A stretch of DNA of 64,000 nucleotides from Petrosia ficiformis (lineage: Eukaryota > Porifera > Demospongiae > Haplosclerida > Petrosiidae). Positions 22,086 through 33,515 of this stretch are shown piece after piece. The notes below the pieces were generated by a model. It saw only the letters and a list, made by a program, of their open reading frames with translations, was not told where the DNA came from and searched no databases. The DNA is taken from NCBI GenBank assembly GCA_947044365.1, contig OX345636.1, positions 22,415,466-22,479,465 of the forward strand. Reading direction: 5' to 3'. The translations under genes were made by a program, and so were the position numbers. The stretch's first letter is position 1; the number at the start of each line of letters is the position of its first letter.

Positions 22086-22870
22086 ATAGTTATTGTAATT
22101 TTATTTTTATGTTAATATGATTATTATAAACTTTATATGAAAAGATATTGATGAAAACTAACTCTACTATTACATCATGAATCTCTACATCAACTATAAT
22201 TAATAGGAGGAAAATGAAGTTTTGTGAATAGTAGTAATTAGTTGCAGGTTCAAAAAGGTCATCACCTGAACACAACATGCATATGTAATTATATATAATA
22301 TAATTCTATTTGTGAATGTGTGTGTCTGTGTGTGTTGGTATGTATTTACATGTTGGGTGGAGAGCAAAGGTGAACTAGCTATAGCTGAACCACCAAGGCA
22401 GGAGGTAGTGCACAGTTCCAACATCAACAGTGTAAAATTTCTGCCCTATCATGGAAACAAAGACGGTTATTCTTCTATGAGCTTTAGCTAGACGACCCAG
22501 TATTTTACTTATGGTTGAGAGCTTTCCTAAATTTGGGACTTTATTGGTCAAAATGCTAAAGCAATGTCAAACAGTATTTAACAATGTTAGCTTTTAATAT
22601 ATTCACATAACAACTTGGTGTCATTGGACAAATCAACATGGATAGTCTTGTCTTGGAAACAAGAATAGGGGGTAAAGACATCTTTGCCGGGATCCCAACC
22701 CTCCCCTCTCTATCTACAGATTTTAGTTTTGGTATTTATTATGAACACTGTATGCTTAGTCTTTGTTGAGGTTAAGTCATATCCATCAAAGCATCATGTA
22801 TATTACTTATTCATTACTACATAAAATATGCACTATTATCAAATTTAAGGTAGGGTATTCTAGTGGTTGT
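22086..22870. other. NLR1 3' flank and gene-free stretch
   Basis: Bases about 22150-22200 ('ctactattacatcatgaat', 'catcaactata') match the 3' flanks of NLR2 and of the NLR fragment. A segment at about 22650-22700 ('ggtaaagacatctttg') recurs at 58478-58530. Confidence 0.6.
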
Positions 22871-22874
22871 ATTT

Positions 22875-23810
22875 TACTTATTTGATTCTAGCTTATCTCC
22901 ATCCAGTTGGTGTCCAATGCTTGTGGGTTCTTGGTCATTGTGATGGTAGATTGATTGTCCTCAAAGACAATGGCAGGTTTAGTTGAATCTTCTTGATGGT
23001 TAAGTTCAATTAACAGTCAATTTAGCCAAATGGCAGTTCTCCCATGTCCTTAACATCAAATCGATCAGCTAAGGCAGTCTTGACTTCAGCAACTCTCTTA
23101 TCCGTTTTTCCAGCAATCATTATGTCATCCACATAAATGGCGTTTATCACTAATTCTCCTTCTGTCGATACATACAAGCAAAGATCCCCTCTTGTTTGTT
23201 GAAACTTCATTGATTTTAAATGATCATCGAGTGAAGTGTTCCAGCAGCGCGGTGACTGCTTGAGACCATAGATACTTCTCTTCCGACGACAAACTAAATC
23301 TTCTTTACCCTGTTTAATGAATCCTTTGTGTTGTCTCATAAACACCTCTTCAGTTAATTCTCCATTTAAAAAGGCCGTTTTTACATCCATTTGATGAATT
23401 TTCATTTTCTGAGATATAGCAAAGGGCAATAATGGTGCAAACACTTGATTCACTCTTATCATCTTCAACTATTTTTGTGTCTGCAGAGGTATCAAATATC
23501 ACTTGAGATTCTTTAGGCTTTACTGGTAGAAACTCTTTCTCAATTCCACTTACAAATTCTTTGAATCTGACATCACGACTGTGTATAATCCTTCGACAGC
23601 TCGGATTATAAAGACGATATCCTTTGTGATTTGTGGAAAACCCCAGAAAGATGCACTTATGCCTTTCATCTTTTGGAATGTGCGAGTAGGCAGAACATCC
23701 AAACACTCTGAAATTTCCAACTTTTGGTTTGTCACCAAGTAGTGCTTCATAAGGCTTTCCTTCGACAGCCTTTGTGGGACTGCGATTTCCTATATACACA
23801 GCAGGTTTTG
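22875..23810 (-). mobile_element. Ty1/copia retrotransposon relic (integrase tail, RT, RNase H)
   Basis: On the minus strand, in order: integrase C-terminus (VYIGNRSPTKAVEGKPYE, then FRVFGCSAYSHIPKDER), then RT (MDVKTAFLNGEL, SIYGLKQSPRCWN, NAIYVDDIMIAG), then a piece of RNase H (AIVFEDNQSTITMTKNPQ). Segments between integrase and RT, and between RT and RNase H, are missing or frameshifted. LTRs, gag and protease are absent. The YVDD catalytic box is intact in the RT fragment. The upstream end joins a family A MITE end at about 23804-23810. Confidence 0.88.
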
Positions 23811-23865
23811 ACATTCCTACATCCTCTTTCATTTTTATTTAAGATGTTTTTTTATTATACTTGTA
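23804..23865. mobile_element. Palindromic MITE, family A (copy 4, one terminal part)
   Basis: Contains 'ggttttgacattcctac' and ends 'ttattatacttgt', matching the right end of 4022-4319. The rest of the element is replaced by the copia relic. Confidence 0.75.
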
Positions 23866-24056
23866 GTTACATTAGTTATTATTATAATTATTACATTTAC
23901 TCCTGTCAAAGTAATCTTTGGCTATAAAACTTGTAGTTACTGGAAATAATTATTAATCATTAGAGTACAATTATAATTTAGAACTAGAGACATTTGTATA
24001 ACAATTTATTTATGTACTGTAAATATTTGTGATGTAAATATTATTACATGTTACAG

Positions 24057-24156
24057 AACGAAAAGACCCCTTTACACTGGGCATCTGAAAGAGGACAGAT
24101 TGATAGCTGTTACTACTTAACTTGCTCATGGTGGAAATGTTGAAGCACAGGATGAA
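24057..24156 (+). pseudogene. Broken ankyrin-repeat exon
   Basis: Acceptor ttacag and donor gtaaat frame a 100-nt exon that aligns with the intact 99-nt exon at 25230. It starts NEKTPLHWASERGQID, then carries a one-base insertion near 24102 and a TAA in the restored frame. It cannot add an ankyrin repeat in frame. It is the most 5' recognisable exon of the array. Confidence 0.75.
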
Positions 24157-24277
24157 GTAAATTAATAATTATAGTTTAAATTAGATTTGATTTCTTTGCC
24201 AACTGGCTTTGGGAATATCATAGCATATAACTTTGGATTGCTAGCTGGTATGCCTTCATTTCTTTGCACTATCTTAA

Positions 24278-24846
24278 CCCTTAGAGCACTGATGTCACAT
24301 ATATGTGACATTTCACCGCTACGTGGTTTGCCGTCTGTTCCTAGCTACACGAAGCTGTCCAAATGCTTGTAATTGGCGTCAAGCACAAGCTGATGAACGT
24401 GGCTAAAAAAGTTGATGTTTTTTCGGCCGCCGTTTGGCCTAAATAACGACTACGTTAATGCGGGGGTTCGAAGGGGGCGCAGCCCCCTCGCCGCCGCCGA
24501 TTTTAGCATTTTTTGACCCCGACCACGCCCTCTGGTGGGTAGCTGAGGCATTTTCCTTGCTGTGAAACCTGAAATCGTGGGTGTAGCTGGTGCCAACATG
24601 CAGTGGGGTCATTTTGTTAGCCCCAGTTCCAGTCAAAAGAGGGAGAGCACTGCATTTGATTTGATCCTACGATGCGCTTGGGGACTTTTGAGTCCCGGTA
24701 ATCAAGTTGGTGGAATTAGTACTCCATGTCGGAAAAGGAGCCAAGTTTGGGGTTGAGAAAGTGAACGGTGGCCAAATTATATGCAATAGAGTCGCCAGTG
24801 TTGGAAATGGGAAGAATTTTGAAAAACAGGCTCAGTGCTCTAAGGG
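24278..24846. mobile_element. piggyBac-like non-autonomous element with TTAA duplication
   Basis: Ends CCCTTAGAGCACTGA and TCAGTGCTCTAAGGG are perfect inverted repeats, and TTAA flanks both sides (24274-24277, 24847-24850), the hallmark of piggyBac transposition. GC-rich interior, no transposase. Related ends are at 32901 and 33186. It sits in the intron between the first two ankyrin exons. Confidence 0.92.
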
Positions 24847-24972
24847 TTAAAGAACATGTACCTTGTGTAGAAATGTATTTGAAAAATATCAAAGTACTCC
24901 AAAAATGCAACCTTTGATATGTTTGTCGTTTAACATCTCAGTGTAAGCAGACAATGAAAATGTTTGTGAATA

Positions 24973-25036
24973 AAATTTTCGTGATTGCATAGATTATCAC
25001 AAAAATCACGAATTTATTTGACCACGAAAATTTTGA
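24973..25036. repeat. Small inverted repeat
   Basis: aaaattttcgtg and cacgaaaatttt form the arms of a hairpin, with 'atcac' repeats inside. Confidence 0.55.
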
Positions 25037-25229
25037 GCTGTACAGTAGTCTTGTGTAGTCAGCCCTTCCAATTTTAAGTGAAATCACCCAATAGCCAGTA
25101 AAAGCAGTAGACATTTGCAGGATTTGCTTCAACACAGATTCACCATCAATCATTACATTGTAATTATAATTTAAAACTAGAGACACATCTAATGTATTTG
25201 TGTACTATAAATATTATTACATATTACAG

Positions 25230-25328
25230 AACAAAAAGACCCCTTTACACTTGGCATCCCTACGAGGAAATATTGACACTGTTACTATTTTACTTGCTTA
25301 TGGTGGAGATGTTGAAGCACAGGATAAG
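25230..25328 (+). CDS. Ankyrin exon 1 (intact)
   Basis: 99 nt, phase 0, reads [20 protein letters not shown] to VEAQDK; donor gtaaat. Confidence 0.82.
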
Positions 25329-28300
25329 GTAAATGAATATAATTTAAATTAGATTCATGACTTCTGAAATTTGATCTTCTATATCACCTGTTCAGTAATT
25401 ATATCATGTTGTAAGCTGTAGTTGTATTTTTGAGAGAATGAATTATTCTACAACTTAACCAATCAGGTGATCATATTTCCTATGATCATTTGGTCATAGA
25501 ACAGGTCAACTACAGGAAATAATGAATTTAGTTGTAATCATCAATCATGACTTAGCTGAAATATTTACAAGTCCTCTAAACCTGATATCTAAATGAATTC
25601 ATAATAAAAAGGATTTTAGATAATTAATTCATGATCACTTGATATTGAAAACAAGGATAGGAACAAAGTATATATACAAAATTATTATTGAGCTTCTTTC
25701 TCATGCATGTGTATAGAAACTCACTAATCTACTTTTTTCTCATAATCTGTCTTTTTATCACTTAATTAAAAAAAATGTATTTACAGTATGTTTTGGCCAG
25801 TAATAAAATACTAAACTCGATTTGTCATTTTTGTTAGTCATGTTGTTAGTCATGTTGACATGTAATTTATGTATCATTGGATTATAATCATACTAGTAAC
25901 CATTCCAATAAGACTACATATAGTAATGTACATGTATTATCAATAAAAGCATTTAGGAATTTAACAAGATTAGTTTGTAGATGTGTTTTCTTTAATTTGT
26001 AAATTCCCATTTATAATAATTCACCACATATACCCCATTACTCAGTACACATTTATTATAAATTCCATTGTGGTTAAATTTATTAACAATTTGTACATGT
26101 TGTACATTATGGTGACTATTGATTACCTTTGTCGCGAAGCATAAGCGGAAGGGTATGGTAATCATATTGTGTGTCTGTTCGCCAAAAAATTTGGAAAACT
26201 ACAAACATTGACTGCTCAAACGAGCTACTGGCAGACTTCAAATTATACAAGGATCAAAAATAACAACAGGCTTTTGTTAAAACCTTTTGGTTACAAAGGT
26301 ATGACAATTTATATCACTCACAGTTACTGTTTCCAGACTTGAGAAAACTCCTAGGGACATGTACACACATCTAAACATATATAACTGCTACTGTATCATG
26401 ACTATCGCTAGCAAAGCACTGCTTCAAGTGCAACACAACTGATGTAGTCCTGACTACAACCTCGAGCACTAGCTACATGCTGTGATTAATATATTAACCC
26501 TCTGAGCACAAGATTATTAAACATTTGTCAAAGGAATATAATAACAATAATTATACCAATATAATTATATTAAATTTGTTAAAACTGTACCCACAAAGCA
26601 AAAGTTATTTTAGTGTATTCTTCAATACGTATATAGTGATAGTATCTCATTATTAATTTCATATCTCATATCTATTAATTGATGAGTCTCCCATATCCAG
26701 AATAGTTTCACAGCCAGATATAACTCTACATAAACACTACCATTCATCTCTTAATTCTGAGTGCTCCTTGAGTTGCTTGGCAGTGTATCTGTCAAGTGTA
26801 TGTGAATATCTAACTACTTAGACTTTCAGCTCAATTATTATAACTTTGGGAGTTTAAACAACTCAGATTTCTAATCTGCTAAATTTAGAAAGCTGCCAAA
26901 ATTATTCTCTGTTAATAGCAGAAAGACATGTGGTAGAATTATTTATAGCACTAAAGATAATTAATGGTGCTAAATATGCCTCTTGATATGAACATTAGAT
27001 ATTTGCTCCATATGTGTACCACTTGACAGATACTCAGAATAATTAATGGTGCATCAGATATTTGTACCACTTAACAGATACTTAGAATGAACAGATAAAT
27101 GTCAATAATACAGATGCTTCATATAGGGTTGAACCTTGCTACATGAGAAGAATGATGCAACTTCCTAAACTACATAATAACACCAATTTGACATAATTAT
27201 AATTAAAAATAATTGTAGACTCAGTCTCATGTAAAGGGATCGTAACTATAGTCAAATTTATTCATCATGAGAGTAGTTTTTATTATATAGTGGATGTGGT
27301 TTCTTTTGGGTCTTCACAAAGATATTATGTTTATGTTATAATTTATAAGTGTCACTACATCAATGTCACTAGGCTTAGGCTTCATGTTGTCTTGATAGGA
27401 ATGGCCAAATAACAATATGAAATATTAATTTGTTGATTTGTTTACTTACATACCAGGAGTGTTATCCACTGAAGATAGCAAAGTCAGTAGCTAAAACAGT
27501 TATAGTTCTACAATCGAAAGCCTTTAGATAATTTACAACATGTTTTACTTGTTCTTTCATTTCATGTCTATTGTTATATTAAACAGATCACTAGTGTTTG
27601 TAGTTGTGACAATTATAGTATATAACACATTTACTTATTTACTTACACACAACATGATTACAATAATCCTCTTCCTACATAATGATGAGGGGTGTTAATT
27701 ATGAGGCAACTTAAACATTCAAAATAACAAATCAAATATCAATGCATGTATGTGCAACCTTCTAATGTACTGTGATTTGTTATTTGAGTATTCTAATACT
27801 TTTTACACCTATATACAGGATAAGTGGACCCCACTACACTTTACTTCTCTAGAGGGTCATACAGAAATAGTTGCACTGTTATTATCAGAAAGGGGAAATG
27901 CTAATGCAAAGACAAGTGTAAGCAGCTTATATATTATATAAAATTATCTCAAAGAATTATTATGCTTAGTGTTAAAACAAAATTAACTCTATCTAATTTT
28001 TGTGTCAGTAGATTGTATTGTAATATGTGACCGGCTCTGCGAAAACCAGTCTTATGGATTGAGATTTCAAAATTGATTTTTTGTCTTACCTGAATAGAGC
28101 ATTAAATTAGCTCTAGAATGATATACTATACATCCCGAACATGTAAAAGACAAAGCCACAGTGAGCGATTAAACCATGGTAATCACAAATACTTTATTTG
28201 GAGAAAAACGCAATTAAAGTAATTTTTAACCATTAAAATTAATGATTAGCAATTTATTTAGCAGTGGCTAGCGAAGTACAGAGAGGTCTCTAAGACTTGC

Positions 28301-30978
28301 TAAAGGTATCAGAAGACAGGTAAGACATTTGTGAAGCTTTTTATGTAATAAAACAGTGATCGCCCAAATAATTCAGAACTGTCTATTTTCAATCATATCT
28401 CCAAATTATATTTTGATCATAAGACTGGTTTTCGCAGAGCCGGTCACATATATACTAAATGATTATTTGTCCTGTGAGCAGTTATGTTTTTAATAAATCA
28501 AGAGAACTACGGTATTACAACAGTGAATTAGTATTGTGGTAACTAATTTACTTCTCTATACAGGATGAATGGACTCCATTACATCTAGCTTCCTACAAAG
28601 GTCATACTGATACTGTAAAGACATTGATATCACATGGAGGGGATATCTATGCAAAAGATGAAGTGAGTATGGGTTAAGAAATATTTTATTATTTCATGTT
28701 TCTTGAGGGGGATGTCATAATTAGTTTATTTAAGAAGTCATATCTACTGACTCATTTATCGTATAATTCTTCATGTAAGAATCATGAAATATGCAATGTC
28801 ATCACTTATAAATGAATTAGTTTCACCTGTTATGACAGTTATAAGAATTGTACTAATGATTGTACTAGTTGTATTATATAATTGTACTGGTTTACTTGTC
28901 ATACAGGTTGTAATAATTTTATTGCTTGTATGTGATCATTACACTAGTTGTATTGATTATGATAATTGACATTGATTGTACAAGTTGTATATGTATTATG
29001 AGGGGAAGCTAGAAAGAAACTTCCAACTGTGATAACACAGACTGTCTGATTTTATTCCCAAAAACTTCTGTAGAAGGCTATTTACACAGGTAGTGCTAAA
29101 ACAACAGTCAGTAAGTCATTGAAATGGCTAATGAATAGGTGAAACACTCTCCTATACATGTACAATAATAATAACATAATATAATATAAAACATATAAGT
29201 GTGTAAACAAACAATAATATAAAATACATGAAGTTATACAGTTGAATATTCTTTCATGTCTTTGCTGCTCATATTCTACTGGTTGTAGTAATTGTACTAG
29301 TTTAATAATTGTATTAGTTGTAGTATTTGTACATGTAATAATTGTATTGATTGTACTGGCTATATTTTTGCGTAAAAGTCATGTAATATATATGACTCAC
29401 AATAATTATTTATATTATTATAATCATACTCAAGAACTGTAATTTATTTTTGTTCAGTGAACATGTGAAAATTAAAAAAAAGGAAACTCTTATAAACATT
29501 AATAATTATTATCATAACTAACTTCAAACAGTCTGCCATAATAAAACATCTGCTAGAATGCCTGAAAAATAGAGAAATAGGAATCTTTCCTATACATCAT
29601 CTTCATTGAAGCACGACTATAAAAGCTGTGAAGAAATTCTGTAAAAACAGAATGTTAAAAATGGCTGAAAACAAATGGTTGAATACAGCAAATGCAAAAA
29701 ATGATATCATGTAAATTGTGTGTCTCTTAGTACTTTTAAAAGTAAAGTTAAATGGTTTTGTAACAAATGTTAATAAATAATGTACAGTAGTTTTATCCAG
29801 AATACTTATTCTTCACTGTGAGTTTTTATGGCCAAAGTAATATGTTTGTGTCACTTGCGCGACTATGCGTTGTATACGTAGTTAAGGAAGTGCGTCATTC
29901 CCGGGGGCTCGGTCAATTAATGGGCGTGGCGCGTAAAAGAACGCGCGTTCGAGGCTCTTCGAGCTACAGACAAGCCAGAAACTGTTGTATATAGCAGAGA
30001 AACAGTATAAATATTATGCACGAATCTTTAACAAGTAAGTATAATAAGTTGTTAAGTTTCAGATATGAGGAAGTCATCATTTAGAACCTTGTAGGAATAC
30101 TTCAGTCAGTTCATGATCATCAAAGATCTGTGTACTTAGACTGCAATCAGGCTTACACTTACTTCTTCAGGCCCCAGCTTTCGAGTACACAGAAAGGTAG
30201 AGACACTAGTGCCATCAGCAATGCTTAATACATAGTCATCACAAAGCAAATATAGGGATGTTTTTTTTCTCTATTTACACTTGTTTTATTATAAACGTTT
30301 ATGACTTTATTTTCTTACTCATGTAAAATCTACTGATATACACATTACTTATTCATTATTTACTAAACACAAGTGGGGAATCCAAAAACTGTGATGTGGG
30401 TCCAATTACTTCGAAGTATTTGGATCTACAGGATCAATTTTAGGGGGGGTACATTTTTATCATGATAGGAACTGATATAAAAATGAATTATTATGGTAAC
30501 TAATTTACTTCACTATACAGGATGATAGAACTCCATTACATAACGCAGCTGAAGAAGGTCATACTGATGTTGTGAACATACTACTATCATGTGGAGCAGA
30601 CATCTCTGCAAAAGATAAAGTAAGTAAATGTTAAGAAATGTTATATTATCTCAGAACAAAAACTAAAATTAATATCTTATGGTAATTATACATCATTTAC
30701 ATGTTTCTTGTTGAGGATATCAAATGTGTTATCAAATAATTATTCTATTTAAGAAGTGATATCTACTGACTCATTTATCTTATTTTATTTACATCTAATA
30801 CTTTATGACAAAAACAAAAATCACAAACATGATTAGTATTTTTGTTTTAATTATAATTATTATTACATCCACACAGTTTGGAATATCACCATTAGATCTG
30901 GCACCTCACTGTCATAAAGAAGAAGTAATTGAAATACTTGAAACACAACAACAGAAACTGAAAGGACAGACAAAGTAA
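25230..30978 (+). CDS. Ankyrin-repeat protein, 3' part of gene
   Basis: Exons 25230-25328, 27819-27917, 28564-28662 and 30521-30619 are each exactly 99 nt. The terminal exon 30877-30978 ends in TAA. All are phase 0 with good acceptors (tacag, tatacag, cacacag) and GT donors. Each encodes one 33-residue ankyrin repeat: [76 protein letters not shown], and a last one [19 protein letters not shown] followed by a basic tail. Ankyrin repeats are protein-binding scaffolds; the partner is unknown. No start exon was found between NLR1 and 24057. The 5' end may be lost, shorter than can be recognised, or replaced by the copia relic. Confidence 0.72.
25329..27818. other. Long intron with repeats
   Basis: No exon seen. 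A GC-containing shard at about 26130-26170 ('tttgtcgcgaagcataagcg') and a repeat at 26250-26345 (also at 12125) are present. A short imperfect repeat ('aattaatggtgc') lies at 26957-27080. Confidence 0.5.
27819..27917 (+). CDS. Ankyrin exon 2
   Basis: 99 nt, phase 0, reads [20 protein letters not shown] to ANAKTS; donor gtaagc. Confidence 0.82.
28026..28448. mobile_element. MITE family D (TGTGACCGGCTCTGCGAAAA ends), copy 1
   Basis: Perfect terminal inverted repeats of about 27 bp (TGTGACCGGCTCTGCGAAAA...GTC), flanked by TA or ATA on both sides. No ORF. It lies in the intron between ankyrin exons 2 and 3. The inverted second copy at 59357-59780 is of nearly equal length. Confidence 0.9.
28564..28662 (+). 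CDS. Ankyrin exon 3
   Basis: 99 nt, phase 0, reads [20 protein letters not shown] to IYAKDE; donor gtgagt. Confidence 0.85.
28663..30520. other. Intron with a family B repeat
   Basis: Contains 29822-30300, an inverted partial copy of the repeat at 5505-5965. Some (GTACTAGTT)-like low-complexity sequence lies at 28830-29360. No exon supported. Confidence 0.5.
29822..30300 (-). repeat. Dispersed repeat, family B (copy 2, partial)
   Basis: Shares 'tacgtagttaaggaagt', 'cgtcattcccggggg', 'aattaatgggcgtggcgcg' and 'acgcgcgttcga' with family B; the distal half is divergent. Confidence 0.75.
30521..30619 (+). CDS. Ankyrin exon 4
   Basis: 99 nt, phase 0, reads [20 protein letters not shown] to ISAKDK; donor gtaagt. 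Confidence 0.85.
30877..30978 (+). CDS. Ankyrin terminal exon
   Basis: Reads [20 protein letters not shown], then [13 protein letters not shown] and stop; a degenerate last repeat with a Gln/Lys-rich tail. Confidence 0.78.
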   Translation, partial: FGISPLDLAPHCHKEEVIEILETQQQKLKGQTK

Positions 30979-31469
30979 CTATGAAATATGCAGTCTTAGT
31001 AGATTACCAATTAATGTTTGTATTAAATATTATTTTTTAAAGTATAACTAGTATTTGCTTTTTCACTTGAATTTGATATTTGGAGGAAGAAAAATTATAA
31101 TTACTTTCATTATTCAGCTGTTTTGTACACCAAAACATGGTATCTACATGTGACAACCTATGATTGAATTATTGGATTGCTTTGTTTATGAGCAGTGTTT
31201 CATACAGTGGGGGATATTCTCTGTGTGATGAACAGAGATTCAACTGAAAATCAAATGTGTAAGGATCCCATTAATGATCAGTGTAGGAAAGTGTAGGAGG
31301 GTGGTTGAAGAGGTTCTGCTAAGCCCCCCAAACATCAAGTAAGAGTGATTAGCCCCCCGTTTCACTCACTAGGTTATTTGTATATTACAGTACATAGTAC
31401 ATGATTATCATCATTTAAATTACTTTGCACCACTGTAAAGTATGTACAATTACAAAGTAGTGAATGACG
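30979..31469. other. Downstream of the ankyrin gene, no coding signal
   Basis: Probable 3' UTR followed by AT-rich DNA; nothing recognised. Confidence 0.4.
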
Positions 31470-31862
31470 TTTTTATGGCCCGTAGGGCCATCCCTATGAT
31501 TTCTTTCCACGGGGTTTAATGTTTTCTTGTGTCCACTTCCCGAGTATGCGTTACGTAGTTAAGAAAGTTGCGTCATTCCCGGGGGGGGGGGGGTCTGTCA
31601 ATTAATTTTTTTTTAGAACGCGCGCTCGAACTCAGCATTTTGTGCCATTGGACACTGGAACTACTAGCTAACTATTATACCTGAAATGTATTCCTAAAGT
31701 TCAACAAGATTCTTTTAAAGGTAAATAGAGTAGATAATCAAAATAATAACTATAATAGGCTGTTGTGTTTCAGGCATGATAAAGTCAGCCATGATTACTG
31801 AATGTTGGACACTATAAAGCAATCATAGGGATACTTTTTTCTCTATATACTTTTGTTCCTTT
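31470..31862 (-). repeat. Dispersed repeat, family B (copy 3)
   Basis: Inverted relative to 5505-5965 and nearly full length ('atggcccgtagggccat' to 'gggatacttttttctct'). It has a long G-run at about 31580-31593. Confidence 0.85.
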
Positions 31863-32679
31863 TGTAACTAAATTGCATTTATCTTAGTTTCAATTCTTGT
31901 GCATTGAATCTCAAAATAAAATTCATATTCAGGATTTCACGTTTTACTGAAGTCCGCTAAAGTATCCTGACAATTCCAATGAACTGATTGGTTGGCCTGG
32001 TTTGTTTAAAACACATGGAAGTACGAAAAGCAGTTCAAATTCTCTATAAGAATATTATAACAGTATGAAATGTGGATTTAGTGCAGTATACAGCTAGTCT
32101 CTTTCCCAGACCACTTTAAAGCATATTTCTCTTGAATCTCTGCTATTCCGTGATCTCCTACTTTTCATTCCATACTTTAAGTCCTTGTCAAAACAGGATA
32201 TCTTTGGAAGGAACTGATTCGGTCTGACGAGCCACACTATTCTTATGATGTACGCATGCAGTTTTATACGTAAGGTACATCACTAGAATCTCCAGCCACA
32301 CCAAAGTAATTGACCAATATAATTTGTGAGTCAACCAATCAAGAAAATGACATTTGAGCAATTGCGTAATTTAGTAGATTTGATTGGTAATTTTGGTTTG
32401 GGGATCGGGGACGAGACTAACATCAAGTAAAAAGGTTTCGCAGGGCAGCCAAGAGCAAAGGGGCTGGCGCGAGACTAGGTCAAACCAGGTCATACCCATA
32501 TGCTAAATAATATGAGATTTTAGAAACTATAAAGGATGGTGCTTGTCTTTACCTGGTGATTCCGATGCACAAGACTCAAGACTAGTAATCCAAATTTTGT
32601 CATTTTGATGCCATATGTGTGTCGCAGCACTAAAAGGAGATGTCTGTCATTATATTCAGGTGAATCAGTTCCATCACCA
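31863..32679. other. Gene-free, repeat-derived
   Basis: Shares a short segment (32188-32230) with 14670-14720. No exon. Confidence 0.4.
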
Positions 32680-32901
32680 GTTTGAACCCCCATTAATGGG
32701 AGGACACCCTCTTTTAAAATTCCCCCGATATTCATTATTTAGGCCAAAGGACGGTCATAAAACTATCAACGTTTTTAGCCATTTTTGTGGGCTTGTCGAT
32801 GTCACCAATTACAAGCATTTGGAGAGCTTTGTAATGCTAGGAACACACTCCAAATAGTTTAGGGGTCAAATGGCACATATGTGACATCAGTCCTCCAAGG
32901 G
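32680..32901 (-). mobile_element. piggyBac-like element, truncated copy (right end at TTAA 32902-32905)
   Basis: Inverted relative to 24278-24846; it shares 'ggcacatatgtgacatcagt', 'aattacaagcatttgga' and 'ttaggccaaagg', and ends CCAAGGG|TTAA. The other end is not recognisable. Confidence 0.75.
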
Positions 32902-33185
32902 TTAACTTAACTTAATAGCATAAAATTAATTATACTCTCAGATATATCAAATCTCTGCAGACTGTCTTCTTTCATAGTACCTGAAGATATCATCTTGATA
33001 CTTATAGATCAGATTTTACTATGCATAATATTACAATACCATTACATATACATATACATGTATGCACAGTGCTTTCCCATAATGTAATGGTATTTCGACA
33101 AAACTAATCAATAATCAATTCAACTAATACATGGACAAACAATACAACTAATACTATCAGTCAAACTATTAAAACTATTAATTAA

Positions 33186-33515
33186 CCCTTAGAAGACTGA
33201 TGTCACATATATGTGACATTTCACCCCTACTTGGTTCGGAGTGTGTTCCTAGCATTACGAAGCTCTCCAAATGCTTGTAATTGGTGTCAGGGACAAGCTC
33301 ATGAAAATGCCTAAAAATGTTGATAGTTTTTTTACCGCCCTTTGGCCTAAATAATGAATACTGGGGGAATTTTAAAAGGGGGTGTCCTCTCGTTAATGGG
33401 GGTTCAAAGGGGACATAGCTCCTCACTGCCCACACGCTCTGGTGGGCATTTCCCTTGGTGTAAAACCTGAAATCGTGGTTGTAGCTGGTGCCAACATGCA
33501 GTTGGGGTCATTTTT
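33186..33515 (+). mobile_element. piggyBac-like element, truncated copy (left end after TTAA 33182-33185)
   Basis: Starts CCCTTAGAAGACTGATGTCA and follows the 24278 copy through 'ggtgccaacatgcagt'; the 3' half is missing. With 32680-32901 it forms an inverted pair about 280 bp apart. Confidence 0.8.
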
